Assembly (NCBI GenBank): GCA_021790715.1
Contig: JAJYGK010000074.1
Span: forward strand, 1 to 16,832
Source: Chloroflexota bacterium
GTDB taxonomy: Bacteria; Chloroflexota; Limnocylindria; Limnocylindrales; CSP1-4
Direction of reading: 5' to 3'
Length of the DNA stretch: 16,832 nt
Both the position numbers and the translations under genes were made by a program. This document shows positions 1 through 6,213 of this stretch, one piece after another (within the stretch, counting starts at the first letter, position 1; each line of letters begins with the position of its first letter). Below the pieces are notes generated by a model, which did not search any database, was not told the DNA's origin, and saw nothing but the letters and a program-made list of their open reading frames with translations.

Positions 1-3000
1 GGCCTCCAGGTCCACGCCGACGGTCGGGATGCCGGGCGGCGGCTCCGACAGGTGCAGGCCGGTCGCGAGCGTCTCGGCGGCGACCCTCGCGAGATGGGGC
101 TCCAGTCGCGCCCGCGTCCCGTCCGACAGTCCCAGCCAGACGTCGATGGTGTCGTCGAGCGCCAGCTCCGCGTCGCGCCGCAGATCCTGGATCGCGCGCT
201 GGAGCTCCCGCGCATCCCCCTCCGCGCGGAGCTCGTCGGTCAGCGTCGTGTCGATGACCACCACCAGGCCCTCGTCGTGGGCGACCGCCGTGCCCGGTCG
301 CGGCGTGGCGAGGATCTCGACCTCGTCCGGCGCCAGCGTGACCCCGGCCAGCCGCACCGAGCCGTCGGGCAGGTACTCCACATCGCCGGCCCGCGCGGCC
401 GCCATCACGGCCGGGATGCGGGAGCCGAGCTTCTTCCCGATGCGCGGCAGGAGCGGCTTGACGCGGCGTTCCACCAGCTCCGACTCGTCGTCGATCAGCA
501 GGACCTCGCCCACGTTCACCTCGTCGGCCACGAGCGCCAGCAGCGCATCCCGCTCCGGGAGGTCGCCGCCGGGAAGAGCGAGCCACAGCCGGCCGAGCGG
601 CTGGCGGACGCGGAGGCCGGCCTGCGAGCGCAGGCCGCGCGCCAGCTCGACCGCCCGGCGCACGGTCGCCATGCCCCGCTCCAGGGCCTCGTCGCGGAGC
701 GTCGCGAGCTCCGCGGCGGGCCAGCGCGTCAGGTGCACGGAGTCGGGCAGCGACGGATCCACGGCCACGATCAGGTTCTGGTACATCGCCTCGGACAGGA
801 ACGGCAGCACCGGGGCCGTCACCCGCGCACCCGCGACGAGCGCCGCGTGCAGGGTGGCGAAGGCCGCCTCGCGATCGCTCGCGTCCGCGCCGTCCGCCGA
901 GCCCCGCATGCGGTCCCGCGACCGTCGCAGGTACCACGTCGAGAGGTCGTCGATGTACGCGGCCATCTCGCGCGCCGCATCCAGCGCGTCGTAGCGATCC
1001 AGGTCCTCGCCGGCCGCCGCCGCCAGGCCCGCGGCACGCGACAGGATCCAGCGATCGAGCGCCGGCCATGCCTCGCGACCGCCGGCCGCCTCGATCGCGG
1101 CCACGATCCCGCGCTCCGGCGCCCAGCCGGCGAGCCCGGCGTACGTCACGAAGAACGCGTACACGTTCCACAGCACCAGCAGCTGCCGGCGCGCCTCGTC
1201 GGCCGCGTGCCAGCCGAACAGGATGTTGTCCTCGGGCCGCGCGTTCGCGAACATCCAGCGCATGACGTCGACGCCCATCCGCTCCGCGGCGTCGTCGAAC
1301 TCGATCGCGTTGCCCCAGCTCTTGTGCATCGGCCGCCCGTCCTCGCCGAAGAGCGTCCCGTACCCGAACAGCGTCCGGAACGGCGCCTCGCGGCGGAGGA
1401 CGGTGCTCATCGCCAGCAGCGAGTAGAACCAGTTGCGGAACTGCCCGGGGAAGCTCTCCGTGACGAAGTCGGCGGGGAACCACTGCCGCCAGTAGTCCGG
1501 CTCGGTCCGGTAGTGGATCGTGGAGAACGGGACGATCCCGGCGTCCAGCCAGGGGTTCCCGACGTCCCGGATCCGCTCGACCGGCTTGCCGCAGCCGGGG
1601 CAGGCGATTCGCACGGCATCCACGTACGGGCGGTGCGGCGTGTGCCCCCGGAACTGCTCCCAGCCCTCGACGGCCCGCTCGCGCAGCTCGCCGACGCCGC
1701 CGACGACCGTGACCGTCCCGCACGCCTGGCAGTCGTAGATCGGCAGCGCCAGCCCCCAGTAGCGCTTCTTGCTGATCATCCAGTCGTGCATGTTGAGGAG
1801 CCAGTCGAGCTCCCGCTCGTACCCGAAGCCGGGGATCCACCGGATGTCGTCGACCGCTTCCATGATCTGGTAGCGCAGGCTGGCGTCGACCTGCTCCCGC
1901 GTCAGCGTCTCGCGCGGCTGGTCGTACACCGGGCCCATGCTGATGTACCACTCGTCCACGAGCCGGAACACGAGCGGCGTGCCGCAGCGCCAGCAGTGCG
2001 GATAGCGGTGCAGGTACGGCTCGACGCGATGGAAGCGTCCCGTCTTCCGGAGCCGCTCGATCACCGGCTCCGCCACCTCGCGGACGTCGCGCCCGCTGAG
2101 GAAGCCGAACCCCGGCACGATCACGCCGTTCTCGTCGAGGGGAGCGATCATCGGCAGCCCGAGCTGGCGTCCCAGCTGGAAGTCCTCGGCGCCGCAGCCG
2201 GGGGCGATGTGGACGATCCCCGTCCCCTCCTCCTCGCCGACCTCGTCCCACGCGACGACTCGGTGCTCGTACGGGCGCCCGTCGGGCCCGGGCGTTCCGT
2301 CGAACGCCTGCTCGACCGCGGGCAGGTCGTCGAACGGCCCGGCGTAGCGCCAGCCGACCAGGTCGGAACCCGGCCGCTCCTCGAGCACCTCGAACGGCCC
2401 GACCAGCGCCTGCTTCAGCGTGCCGCGCCCGAGCCAGTACACGTGGTCGTCCTGGCGGACCTTGACGTAACGCAGGTCGGAGCCCACCGCCGCGGCCACG
2501 TTGGAGGTCAGGGTCCAGGGCGTCGTGGTCCAGACCAGCAGAGCCTCGCCGGGCCTGTCCACGAGCGGGAACCGCACCGTGAGCCCGGGATCCTCGCGGT
2601 CCTGGTACCCCTCGGACATCTCGTGCTGGCTGATCCCGGTGCCGCAGCGCGCGCACCAGGGCATGGTGTCGTGGCCCTTGTAGAGCCAGCCGCGCCGGTG
2701 GCACTCCGCGAGGAACGCCCAGATCAGGTCGTTGTTCTCGTTCGAGAACGTGAAGTACGAGCCGCCCAGCTCCGGCATCCCGAGGCGCCCGACGATCTGC
2801 TCCACCGTGTCGGTCACCGGGCCGTGCGGCCCGTCCACGGTGATCACGCGCTGCGGGTCGTCGGCCAGCAGGTCGCGCAGGCGGCGCAGCTCGTGCGGAT
2901 CGTTCCAGTCCATCCACATGCCGAGCCGGATCGACTGCTCCGTCTGGCGGGCAGCGAACGTCAGGACGCGCTGCTTGCACAGGCTCACGAACTCGGCGAT

Positions 3001-3345
3001 GCCGTAGTCCTCGATGTCGCGCTTGCTGGTGAACCCCAGCTCCCGCTCGACGTTGACTTCGACCCAGAGGCCCTGGCAGTCGAACCCGTTCTGCCAGCGC
3101 TGGTCCTGCCCGAGCATCGCGTGGTAGCGCTGGAACAGGTCCTTGTAGCTGCGGCCCCAGGCGTGGTGGACGCCCATCGGGTTGTTCGCCGTGATCGGCC
3201 CGTCGAGGAACGACCAGCGGGGGCCGCCCGCGTTCTGCGCCCGCAGGCGCGCGAACGTGCGGCGTTCCCGCCACAGCTCGAGGGTGGCGTCTTCCTGCGC
3301 GGGAAAGTCGGGATGGGCGGGGACGGGCCGGAACGGGGACTGCAT
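1..3345 (-). CDS. ileS: isoleucyl-tRNA synthetase, IleRS2 (eukaryote-like) type, 3' end cut by window edge
   Basis: Charges tRNA(Ile) with isoleucine in the cytoplasm. The frame is open from an ATG at 3345 to the left edge, giving 1115 residues, close to full length for the long eukaryote-like IleRS. Visible landmarks are the N-terminal class I signature region DGPITANNPMGVHHAWG (about residues 48-64), the CP1 editing-domain signature WTTTPWTL (starting at W272), several CxxC pairs, and a KMSKS-equivalent PMHKS followed by WGN (residues 672-676). The signature motif reads G58-V-H-H61 where most class I enzymes have HxGH; Gly and His are swapped at the first and third positions, as described for mupirocin hyper-resistant IleRS2. 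No strong Shine-Dalgarno precedes the ATG, but a TATCCT lies 10 nt upstream, so translation may be leaderless or nearly so. An in-frame TTG 9 nt upstream is an alternative start. Divergent from the LCP gene. Identity is very secure. Confidence 0.97.
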   Translation of the reverse strand, partial: MQSPFRPVPAHPDFPAQEDATLELWRERRTFARLRAQNAGGPRWSFLDGPITANNPMGVHHAWGRSYKDLFQRYHAMLGQDQRWQNGFDCQGLWVEVNVERELGFTSKRDIEDYGIAEFVSLCKQRVLTFAARQTEQSIRLGMWMDWNDPHELRRLRDLLADDPQRVITVDGPHGPVTDTVEQIVGRLGMPELGGSYFTFSNENNDLIWAFLAECHRRGWLYKGHDTMPWCARCGTGISQHEMSEGYQDREDPGLTVRFPLVDRPGEALLVWTTTPWTLTSNVAAAVGSDLRYVKVRQDDHVYWLGRGTLKQALVGPFEVLEERPGSDLVGWRYAGPFDDLPAVEQAFDGTPGPDGRPYEHRVVAWDEVGEEEGTGIVHIAPGCGAEDFQLGRQLGLPMIAPLDENGVIVPGFGFLSGRDVREVAEPVIERLRKTGRFHRVEPYLHRYPHCWRCGTPLVFRLVDEWYISMGPVYDQPRETLTREQVDASLRYQIMEAVDDIRWIPGFGYERELDWLLNMHDWMISKKRYWGLALPIYDCQACGTVTVVGGVGELRERAVEGWEQFRGHTPHRPYVDAVRIACPGCGKPVERIRDVGNPWLDAGIVPFSTIHYRTEPDYWRQWFPADFVTESFPGQFRNWFYSLLAMSTVLRREAPFRTLFGYGTLFGEDGRPMHKSWGNAIEFDDAAERMGVDVMRWMFANARPEDNILFGWHAADEARRQLLVLWNVYAFFVTYAGLAGWAPERGIVAAIEAAGGREAWPALDRWILSRAAGLAAAAGEDLDRYDALDAAREMAAYIDDLSTWYLRRSRDRMRGSADGADASDREAAFATLHAALVAGARVTAPVLPFLSEAMYQNLIVAVDPSLPDSVHLTRWPAAELATLRDEALERGMATVRRAVELARGLRSQAGLRVRQPLGRLWLALPGGDLPERDALLALVADEVNVGEVLLIDDESELVERRVKPLLPRIGKKLGSRIPAVMAAARAGDVEYLPDGSVRLAGVTLAPDEVEILATPRPGTAVAHDEGLVVVIDTTLTDELRAEGDARELQRAIQDLRRDAELALDDTIDVWLGLSDGTRARLEPHLARVAAETLATGLHLSEPPPGIPTVGVDLEA

Positions 3346-3355
3346 CTGGCTCAAC

Positions 3356-3361
3356 AGGATA
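3356..3361 (-). promoter_or_regulatory. candidate -10 element for ileS (TATCCT)
   Basis: TATCCT on the minus strand matches TATAAT at 4 of 6 positions and lies 10 nt before the ileS ATG. Transcription would start at or within a few bases of the ATG, giving a leaderless or near-leaderless mRNA. No recognisable -35 is seen. Several other starts in this window share the arrangement, which raises the plausibility, but a 4/6 match alone is weak. Confidence 0.35.
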
Positions 3362-3379
3362 CCCAAACCGGCTCCCCGC

Positions 3380-3411
3380 CCGTCGGGCCGGGCGGCCGCG
3401 CGGCCCGACGG
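3380..3411. repeat. perfect 11-bp inverted repeat upstream of ileS
   Basis: The left arm CCGTCGGGCCG (3380-3390) and right arm CGGCCCGACGG (3401-3411) are exact reverse complements around a 10-nt GC-rich spacer. If ileS is transcribed from the TATCCT at 3356-3361, this site spans roughly -35 to -66 and would be a candidate operator. If transcription starts further upstream, it would instead form a strong hairpin in the ileS leader. There is no T-tract on either side, so an intrinsic terminator is unlikely. Confidence 0.5.
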
Positions 3412-3423
3412 CTCGGGCACGAC

Positions 3424-3527
3424 GGGCCCGGGCATCACGCCCACGGGCCCGGGCATCACGCCCACGGGCCCGGGCACCACGCCCACGGGCCCGGGCACCA
3501 CGCCCACAGGGCCCGGGCACCACGCCC
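3424..3527. repeat. 21-bp tandem repeat array, about five copies, between divergent genes
   Basis: Four complete 21-bp units (3424-3444, 3445-3465, 3466-3486, 3487-3507) each begin GGGCCCGGGC and end CGCCCAC. A fifth, truncated copy (3509-3527) follows a one-base A insertion. Copies 1-2 carry CATCAC and copies 3-5 CACCAC in the centre, so the array looks like AABB(B), a sign of recent duplication. Each unit can form GGGC-5 nt-GCCC, and the C/T difference falls in the loop, leaving the stem intact. It sits about 80 bp from the ileS start and about 95 bp from the LCP start. The unit is a multiple of three, but I see no real gene covering it. Confidence 0.9.
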
Positions 3528-3611
3528 TGGCGGCGGCCTCCGCGCGATGCCGGCACATGCCGCCCGCATCGCGGCACACACCGCGGCGCGACCCCGTCCC
3601 GGCGCAGCCGC

Positions 3612-3617
3612 TATGAT
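3612..3617 (+). promoter_or_regulatory. candidate -10 element for the LCP gene (TATGAT)
   Basis: TATGAT matches the -10 consensus at 5 of 6 positions and ends 6 nt before the GTG at 3624. This spacing predicts a leaderless transcript starting on the GTG. No Shine-Dalgarno is present in front of the GTG, which agrees. No clear -35 is seen about 17 bp upstream. Confidence 0.5.
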
Positions 3618-3623
3618 CCCGCC

Positions 3624-5393
3624 GTGAAACCGGACAGCCCGGGCGGGCATCCGTCCCCGTTCGCGGCGGCCTTCCTCAGTCTCCTGTTCCCCGGCCTCGG
3701 GCACCTCTACGCGCGGCGCTTCGCGCGGGCACTCGCGTTCGCGGCGTTGCCGCTCCTCGGCCTTGCGCTGCTCGCCGGCCTCCTCGCGAGCGCCGCGACG
3801 CGCGACATGCTGAAGGTCAGCATCTTCGATCCGTCGGTGCTCGATGCGATCCTCGCCATCGACATCGTGATCTTCCTGTATCGCGTGGCCGCGGTCGTCG
3901 ACGCGTACCGCTGTGCCCGGCACGCCGGACGCGCGGGCGGGAGCGGGGGAATCGGCATCACGGCAGCCTCGGCGGCCGGACTGGCGGCCATCGTGCTGGT
4001 CATGGGCATGGCCCACGTGGCGCTCGCGCGCTACGACCGGATCGCCCACGACACGATCATGGCGGTGACGAGCGACCAGCCGGCGAATCCCGTGACGCCG
4101 ACTGCCACGCCCGGCGGCAGCGCGGCCGCCGTGGCCGCGAGCGCCGCGCCGGTCCAGCCGCAGGCCACCCCGGTCGCCTGGAACGGCGGCCGCCTGAACG
4201 TGCTCCTCGTCGGCGTCGACCAGCGGCCCGACCAGGGCACCTTCAACACCGACACGATGATCGTGGCCAGCATCGACCCGACGAGCGGCCAGGTCTCGAT
4301 GTTCAGCGTCCCGCGCGACTTCGAGAACATCCCCCTGCCGCCGTCGTGGCCGGCCGCCGCCTACTACGGCGGCGTCTACCCGTACAAGATCAACAGCATC
4401 TGGACGGCCGCCGAGGGCGAGCCCAACCTCTTCCCGGGCACCGACGCGAACCGCGGGGTCACCGCGCTGAAGGGCGCGATCGGGTACATGCTCGGCATCC
4501 AGATCCCCTACTACGTCGAGGTCAACTTCTCGGGCTTCCGGCAGGTCGTCGACACGCTCGGCGGCGTCACCATCGACGTCCAGCTGCCGGTCACGGACTT
4601 CGACTACCCGACCGACAACGGGCGGGGCGCGATCAAGCTCTACATCCCGCCGGGGATCCAGCACATGACCGGCGAGGAAGCGCTGGCGTATGCGCGATCG
4701 AGGCATGCGACGTCGGACTTCGACCGGGCGCAGCGGCAACAGCGGGTGATCACGTCGATCCGGCAGCAGACCGACGTGCTGAGCTTCCTCGACCCGAACA
4801 AGCTCGACGCGTTGTCCAACGCGCTCAAGAACGCCATCCACACGGACTTCCCGCGCAGCCAGCTCCCCCAGCTGGTGTCGCTGATCGAGAAGGCCAACAC
4901 CACGAACATGACCTCGCTCGTGTTCACGCCGCCGCAGTACGCGGTCCAGTGCCCCGCCGCCGAGTGCGCCATCAACTACTGGCTCCACCCGATCGTGCCC
5001 GCGATCCAGCAGGCGGTCGCCCAGGCGTTCGCGTCGAACCCCGCCACCGCGGCGTCCCGGGCGAAGCTCACGGCCGAGAACGCGAGCATCGTGGTGGAGA
5101 ACGGCAGCGGCATCGCCGGCCAGGCCACGAACGTGGCGGCCTACCTCAACTCGCTCGGGCTGAAGACGACGATCCCCTCCGCGAACAACGGGCGGGCCCC
5201 GGGAGGGATCCGGAGCGGCACCGTGGTGACCTTCTACAACGGCGCCGAGGCGAAGATGCCGGAGACCGTGCAGGTGCTGCAGTCCGCCCTCGGCGTCACG
5301 ATCCAGACCGCGACCGATCCCACGGTGACGGCGAACGTGATCGTCGTGACCGGAACCGGGACGCCGCAGTACACGGTCCCGCCCGGGGGCTGA
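3624..5393 (+). CDS. LCP (LytR-CpsA-Psr) family cell-wall glycopolymer ligase with LytR C-terminal domain
   Basis: LCP enzymes transfer lipid-linked anionic or capsular polymers to peptidoglycan outside the membrane. Three to four hydrophobic segments fill residues 12-135 (the first around FPGLGHLYARRFARALAFA), followed by a Pro/Thr/Ala-rich linker (about 150-188). The LCP domain starts at LNVLLVGVDQR (191) and contains TDTMIVASID (209-218), SVPRD (R231, D232), YKINS (254-258) and the Arg-rich YARSRH with FDRAQRQQR (356-374), the pattern that binds the polyprenyl pyrophosphate. The C-terminal part, with VVENGSGIAGQA and later VVTFYNG, is a LytR_C-type domain. Most LCP proteins have one N-terminal membrane helix, so the multi-pass N-terminus is unusual. 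The GTG start was chosen because TATGAT lies 6 nt before it and the protein begins directly with its membrane region. PadR-like and small membrane genes follow 39 bp later. Confidence 0.93.
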   Translation: MKPDSPGGHPSPFAAAFLSLLFPGLGHLYARRFARALAFAALPLLGLALLAGLLASAATRDMLKVSIFDPSVLDAILAIDIVIFLYRVAAVVDAYRCARHAGRAGGSGGIGITAASAAGLAAIVLVMGMAHVALARYDRIAHDTIMAVTSDQPANPVTPTATPGGSAAAVAASAAPVQPQATPVAWNGGRLNVLLVGVDQRPDQGTFNTDTMIVASIDPTSGQVSMFSVPRDFENIPLPPSWPAAAYYGGVYPYKINSIWTAAEGEPNLFPGTDANRGVTALKGAIGYMLGIQIPYYVEVNFSGFRQVVDTLGGVTIDVQLPVTDFDYPTDNGRGAIKLYIPPGIQHMTGEEALAYARSRHATSDFDRAQRQQRVITSIRQQTDVLSFLDPNKLDALSNALKNAIHTDFPRSQLPQLVSLIEKANTTNMTSLVFTPPQYAVQCPAAECAINYWLHPIVPAIQQAVAQAFASNPATAASRAKLTAENASIVVENGSGIAGQATNVAAYLNSLGLKTTIPSANNGRAPGGIRSGTVVTFYNGAEAKMPETVQVLQSALGVTIQTATDPTVTANVIVVTGTGTPQYTVPPGG

Positions 5394-5420
5394 CGCAACT
5401 CCCGGTCGGCCCCGCCGGCG

Positions 5421-5426
5421 TATCGT
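5421..5426 (+). promoter_or_regulatory. weak candidate -10 element for the PadR-like gene (TATCGT)
   Basis: TATCGT (4 of 6 matches to TATAAT) ends 6 nt before the ATG at 5433, the same spacing as in front of the LCP gene. No Shine-Dalgarno is seen before this ATG. The gene could equally be read from the LCP transcript, since the gap is only 39 bp. Confidence 0.3.
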
Positions 5427-5432
5427 GACCGC

Positions 5433-5765
5433 ATGTCCCCTGCCGACCGGATCCGGCCGTCTTCGACCGAGGGCCGCATCCTGGCCGTGGCCGGGCGCCT
5501 GATGACGTCCGGGATCGTCGCGTTCCACGGCTACCAGCTGGCGCAGGAACTCGAGGGCGGCCCGGACCGCGTGCCGACGATCGGGTACGGGACCCTCTAC
5601 CGGGCACTCGACCGGCTCGAGCGGATCGGCTACCTGCGGAGCTGGTGGGTCGAACCGGCTGCCCCCGGGCGGCCGCGCCGCCGGCTCTACCAGCTGACGG
5701 CGGCGGGCATCGCGGCGGCGCCGCTGCCCGAGCTCGCGCTCGTCCCCGTGCCGGTGCCGGCCTGA
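5433..5765 (+). CDS. PadR family winged-helix transcriptional regulator
   Basis: A 110-residue protein with the PadR winged-helix layout: a first helix region (GRILAVAGRLMTSGIVAFHGYQLAQELE, where FHGYQLAQ matches the family's HGYEI-like segment), then the recognition region GTLYRALDRLERIGYL and the wing SWWVEP..GRPRRRLYQLTAAG. PadR proteins are small dimeric repressors whose target is often the adjacent membrane protein or transporter. It lacks the long C-terminal dimerisation helices of the larger PadR group; the tail after the wing is only about 18 residues, ending in a Pro/Val-rich stretch. The next gene begins 7 bp after its stop and encodes a small membrane protein, an arrangement common for short PadR regulators. 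What ligand or signal it senses cannot be read from the sequence. Confidence 0.85.
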   Translation: MSPADRIRPSSTEGRILAVAGRLMTSGIVAFHGYQLAQELEGGPDRVPTIGYGTLYRALDRLERIGYLRSWWVEPAAPGRPRRRLYQLTAAGIAAAPLPELALVPVPVPA

Positions 5766-5772
5766 CGCACGA

Positions 5773-6174
5773 ATGAACGAAGCCGTCGCCACGGCCTGGC
5801 TCCTGCTCGCGCTCGCGGTCGTCCTCGAGGCCGCCGGGCTCGACGTCTCGCGCACGCTGGTACGCGGCTGGGTCTGGATCTACACCGCGCTCGTCCCGGC
5901 CGAGCGCCGCGATCGCCGCCGCGAGGAGATGGCCGAGCACCTGGCCACCGAGCGCGCCGCGCCGGCGTTCGCCGGCCGGGCCGCGCCCGGCACGCACGCG
6001 CCGGCCGCGATCAACCTGGCGAGGGGGCTGCGCACGGTGTGGCGGCTGGTTCGCGGGGCGCCGCGCGACGTTGCCTGGGCCGTCCCCCTCGTCATCCTGC
6101 GGCTCGCGTCGATCGGGCACGGCTCCCGCACGCGCCCGCCCGACGCGCCGCGGGCCGGCGGGCCGGGTCGGTAG
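5773..6174 (+). CDS. small putative membrane protein, PadR-associated
   Basis: A 133-residue protein of unrecognised family. Residues about 5-22 (AVATAWLLLALAVVLEAAG) form a hydrophobic segment, followed by a basic/acidic amphipathic stretch with ERRDRRREEMAEHLATER. A second hydrophobic stretch lies near AWAVPLVILRLASI (about 101-114), and the tail is Pro/Arg/Gly-rich. The middle part resembles in style the short membrane-proximal domains that accompany PadR regulators, but I cannot name a family. It starts 7 bp after the PadR stop without a clear ribosome binding site, so translational coupling is likely. Third-position GC usage and the conserved-looking layout support a real gene. Its job may be to act as the PadR gene's partner or target. 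Confidence 0.65.
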   Translation: MNEAVATAWLLLALAVVLEAAGLDVSRTLVRGWVWIYTALVPAERRDRRREEMAEHLATERAAPAFAGRAAPGTHAPAAINLARGLRTVWRLVRGAPRDVAWAVPLVILRLASIGHGSRTRPPDAPRAGGPGR

Positions 6175-6178
6175 CCAG

Positions 6179-6199
6179 GGCCCGGCGCAGCCCCGGGCC
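6179..6199. terminator. GC-rich hairpin between convergent genes
   Basis: GGCCCGG (6179-6185) and CCGGGCC (6193-6199) are perfect 7-bp inverted arms around a 7-nt loop. The hairpin lies in the 39-bp gap between the stop of the plus-strand membrane protein and the stop of the minus-strand glycosyltransferase. The position suits a bidirectional terminator, but no T-tract follows on either strand, so termination is an inference. Confidence 0.4.
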
Positions 6200-6213
6200 G
6201 GCCGGGGGGCACC

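Noticed and set aside
3424..3527. CRISPR-like array
   Set aside because: Units are directly adjacent at 21 bp with no spacers, and there are no cas genes.
3182..3616. Possible collagen-like or His-rich repeat protein from the 21-bp array (GPGITPT or GPGHHAH periodicity)
   Set aside because: Any frame through a 21-bp repeat gives a 7-residue period. The frame overlaps ileS and has no ribosome binding site or conserved flank.
3346..3623. T-box riboswitch upstream of ileS
   Set aside because: I looked for the conserved AGGGTGGnACCGCG antiterminator element on the ileS sense strand and found nothing similar; the likely start is near-leaderless.
52..3627. Very long plus-strand open frame (about 1190 codons) antisense to ileS
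   Set aside because: It mirrors the ileS codon pattern in GC-rich DNA, has Arg/His/Pro-rich nonsense composition with no domain, and covers the promoter and tandem repeats.
3456..5855. Long minus-strand open frame opposite the LCP and PadR genes
   Set aside because: Arg/Asp/Gly-rich translation without motifs, spanning two real plus-strand genes and the intergenic repeats.
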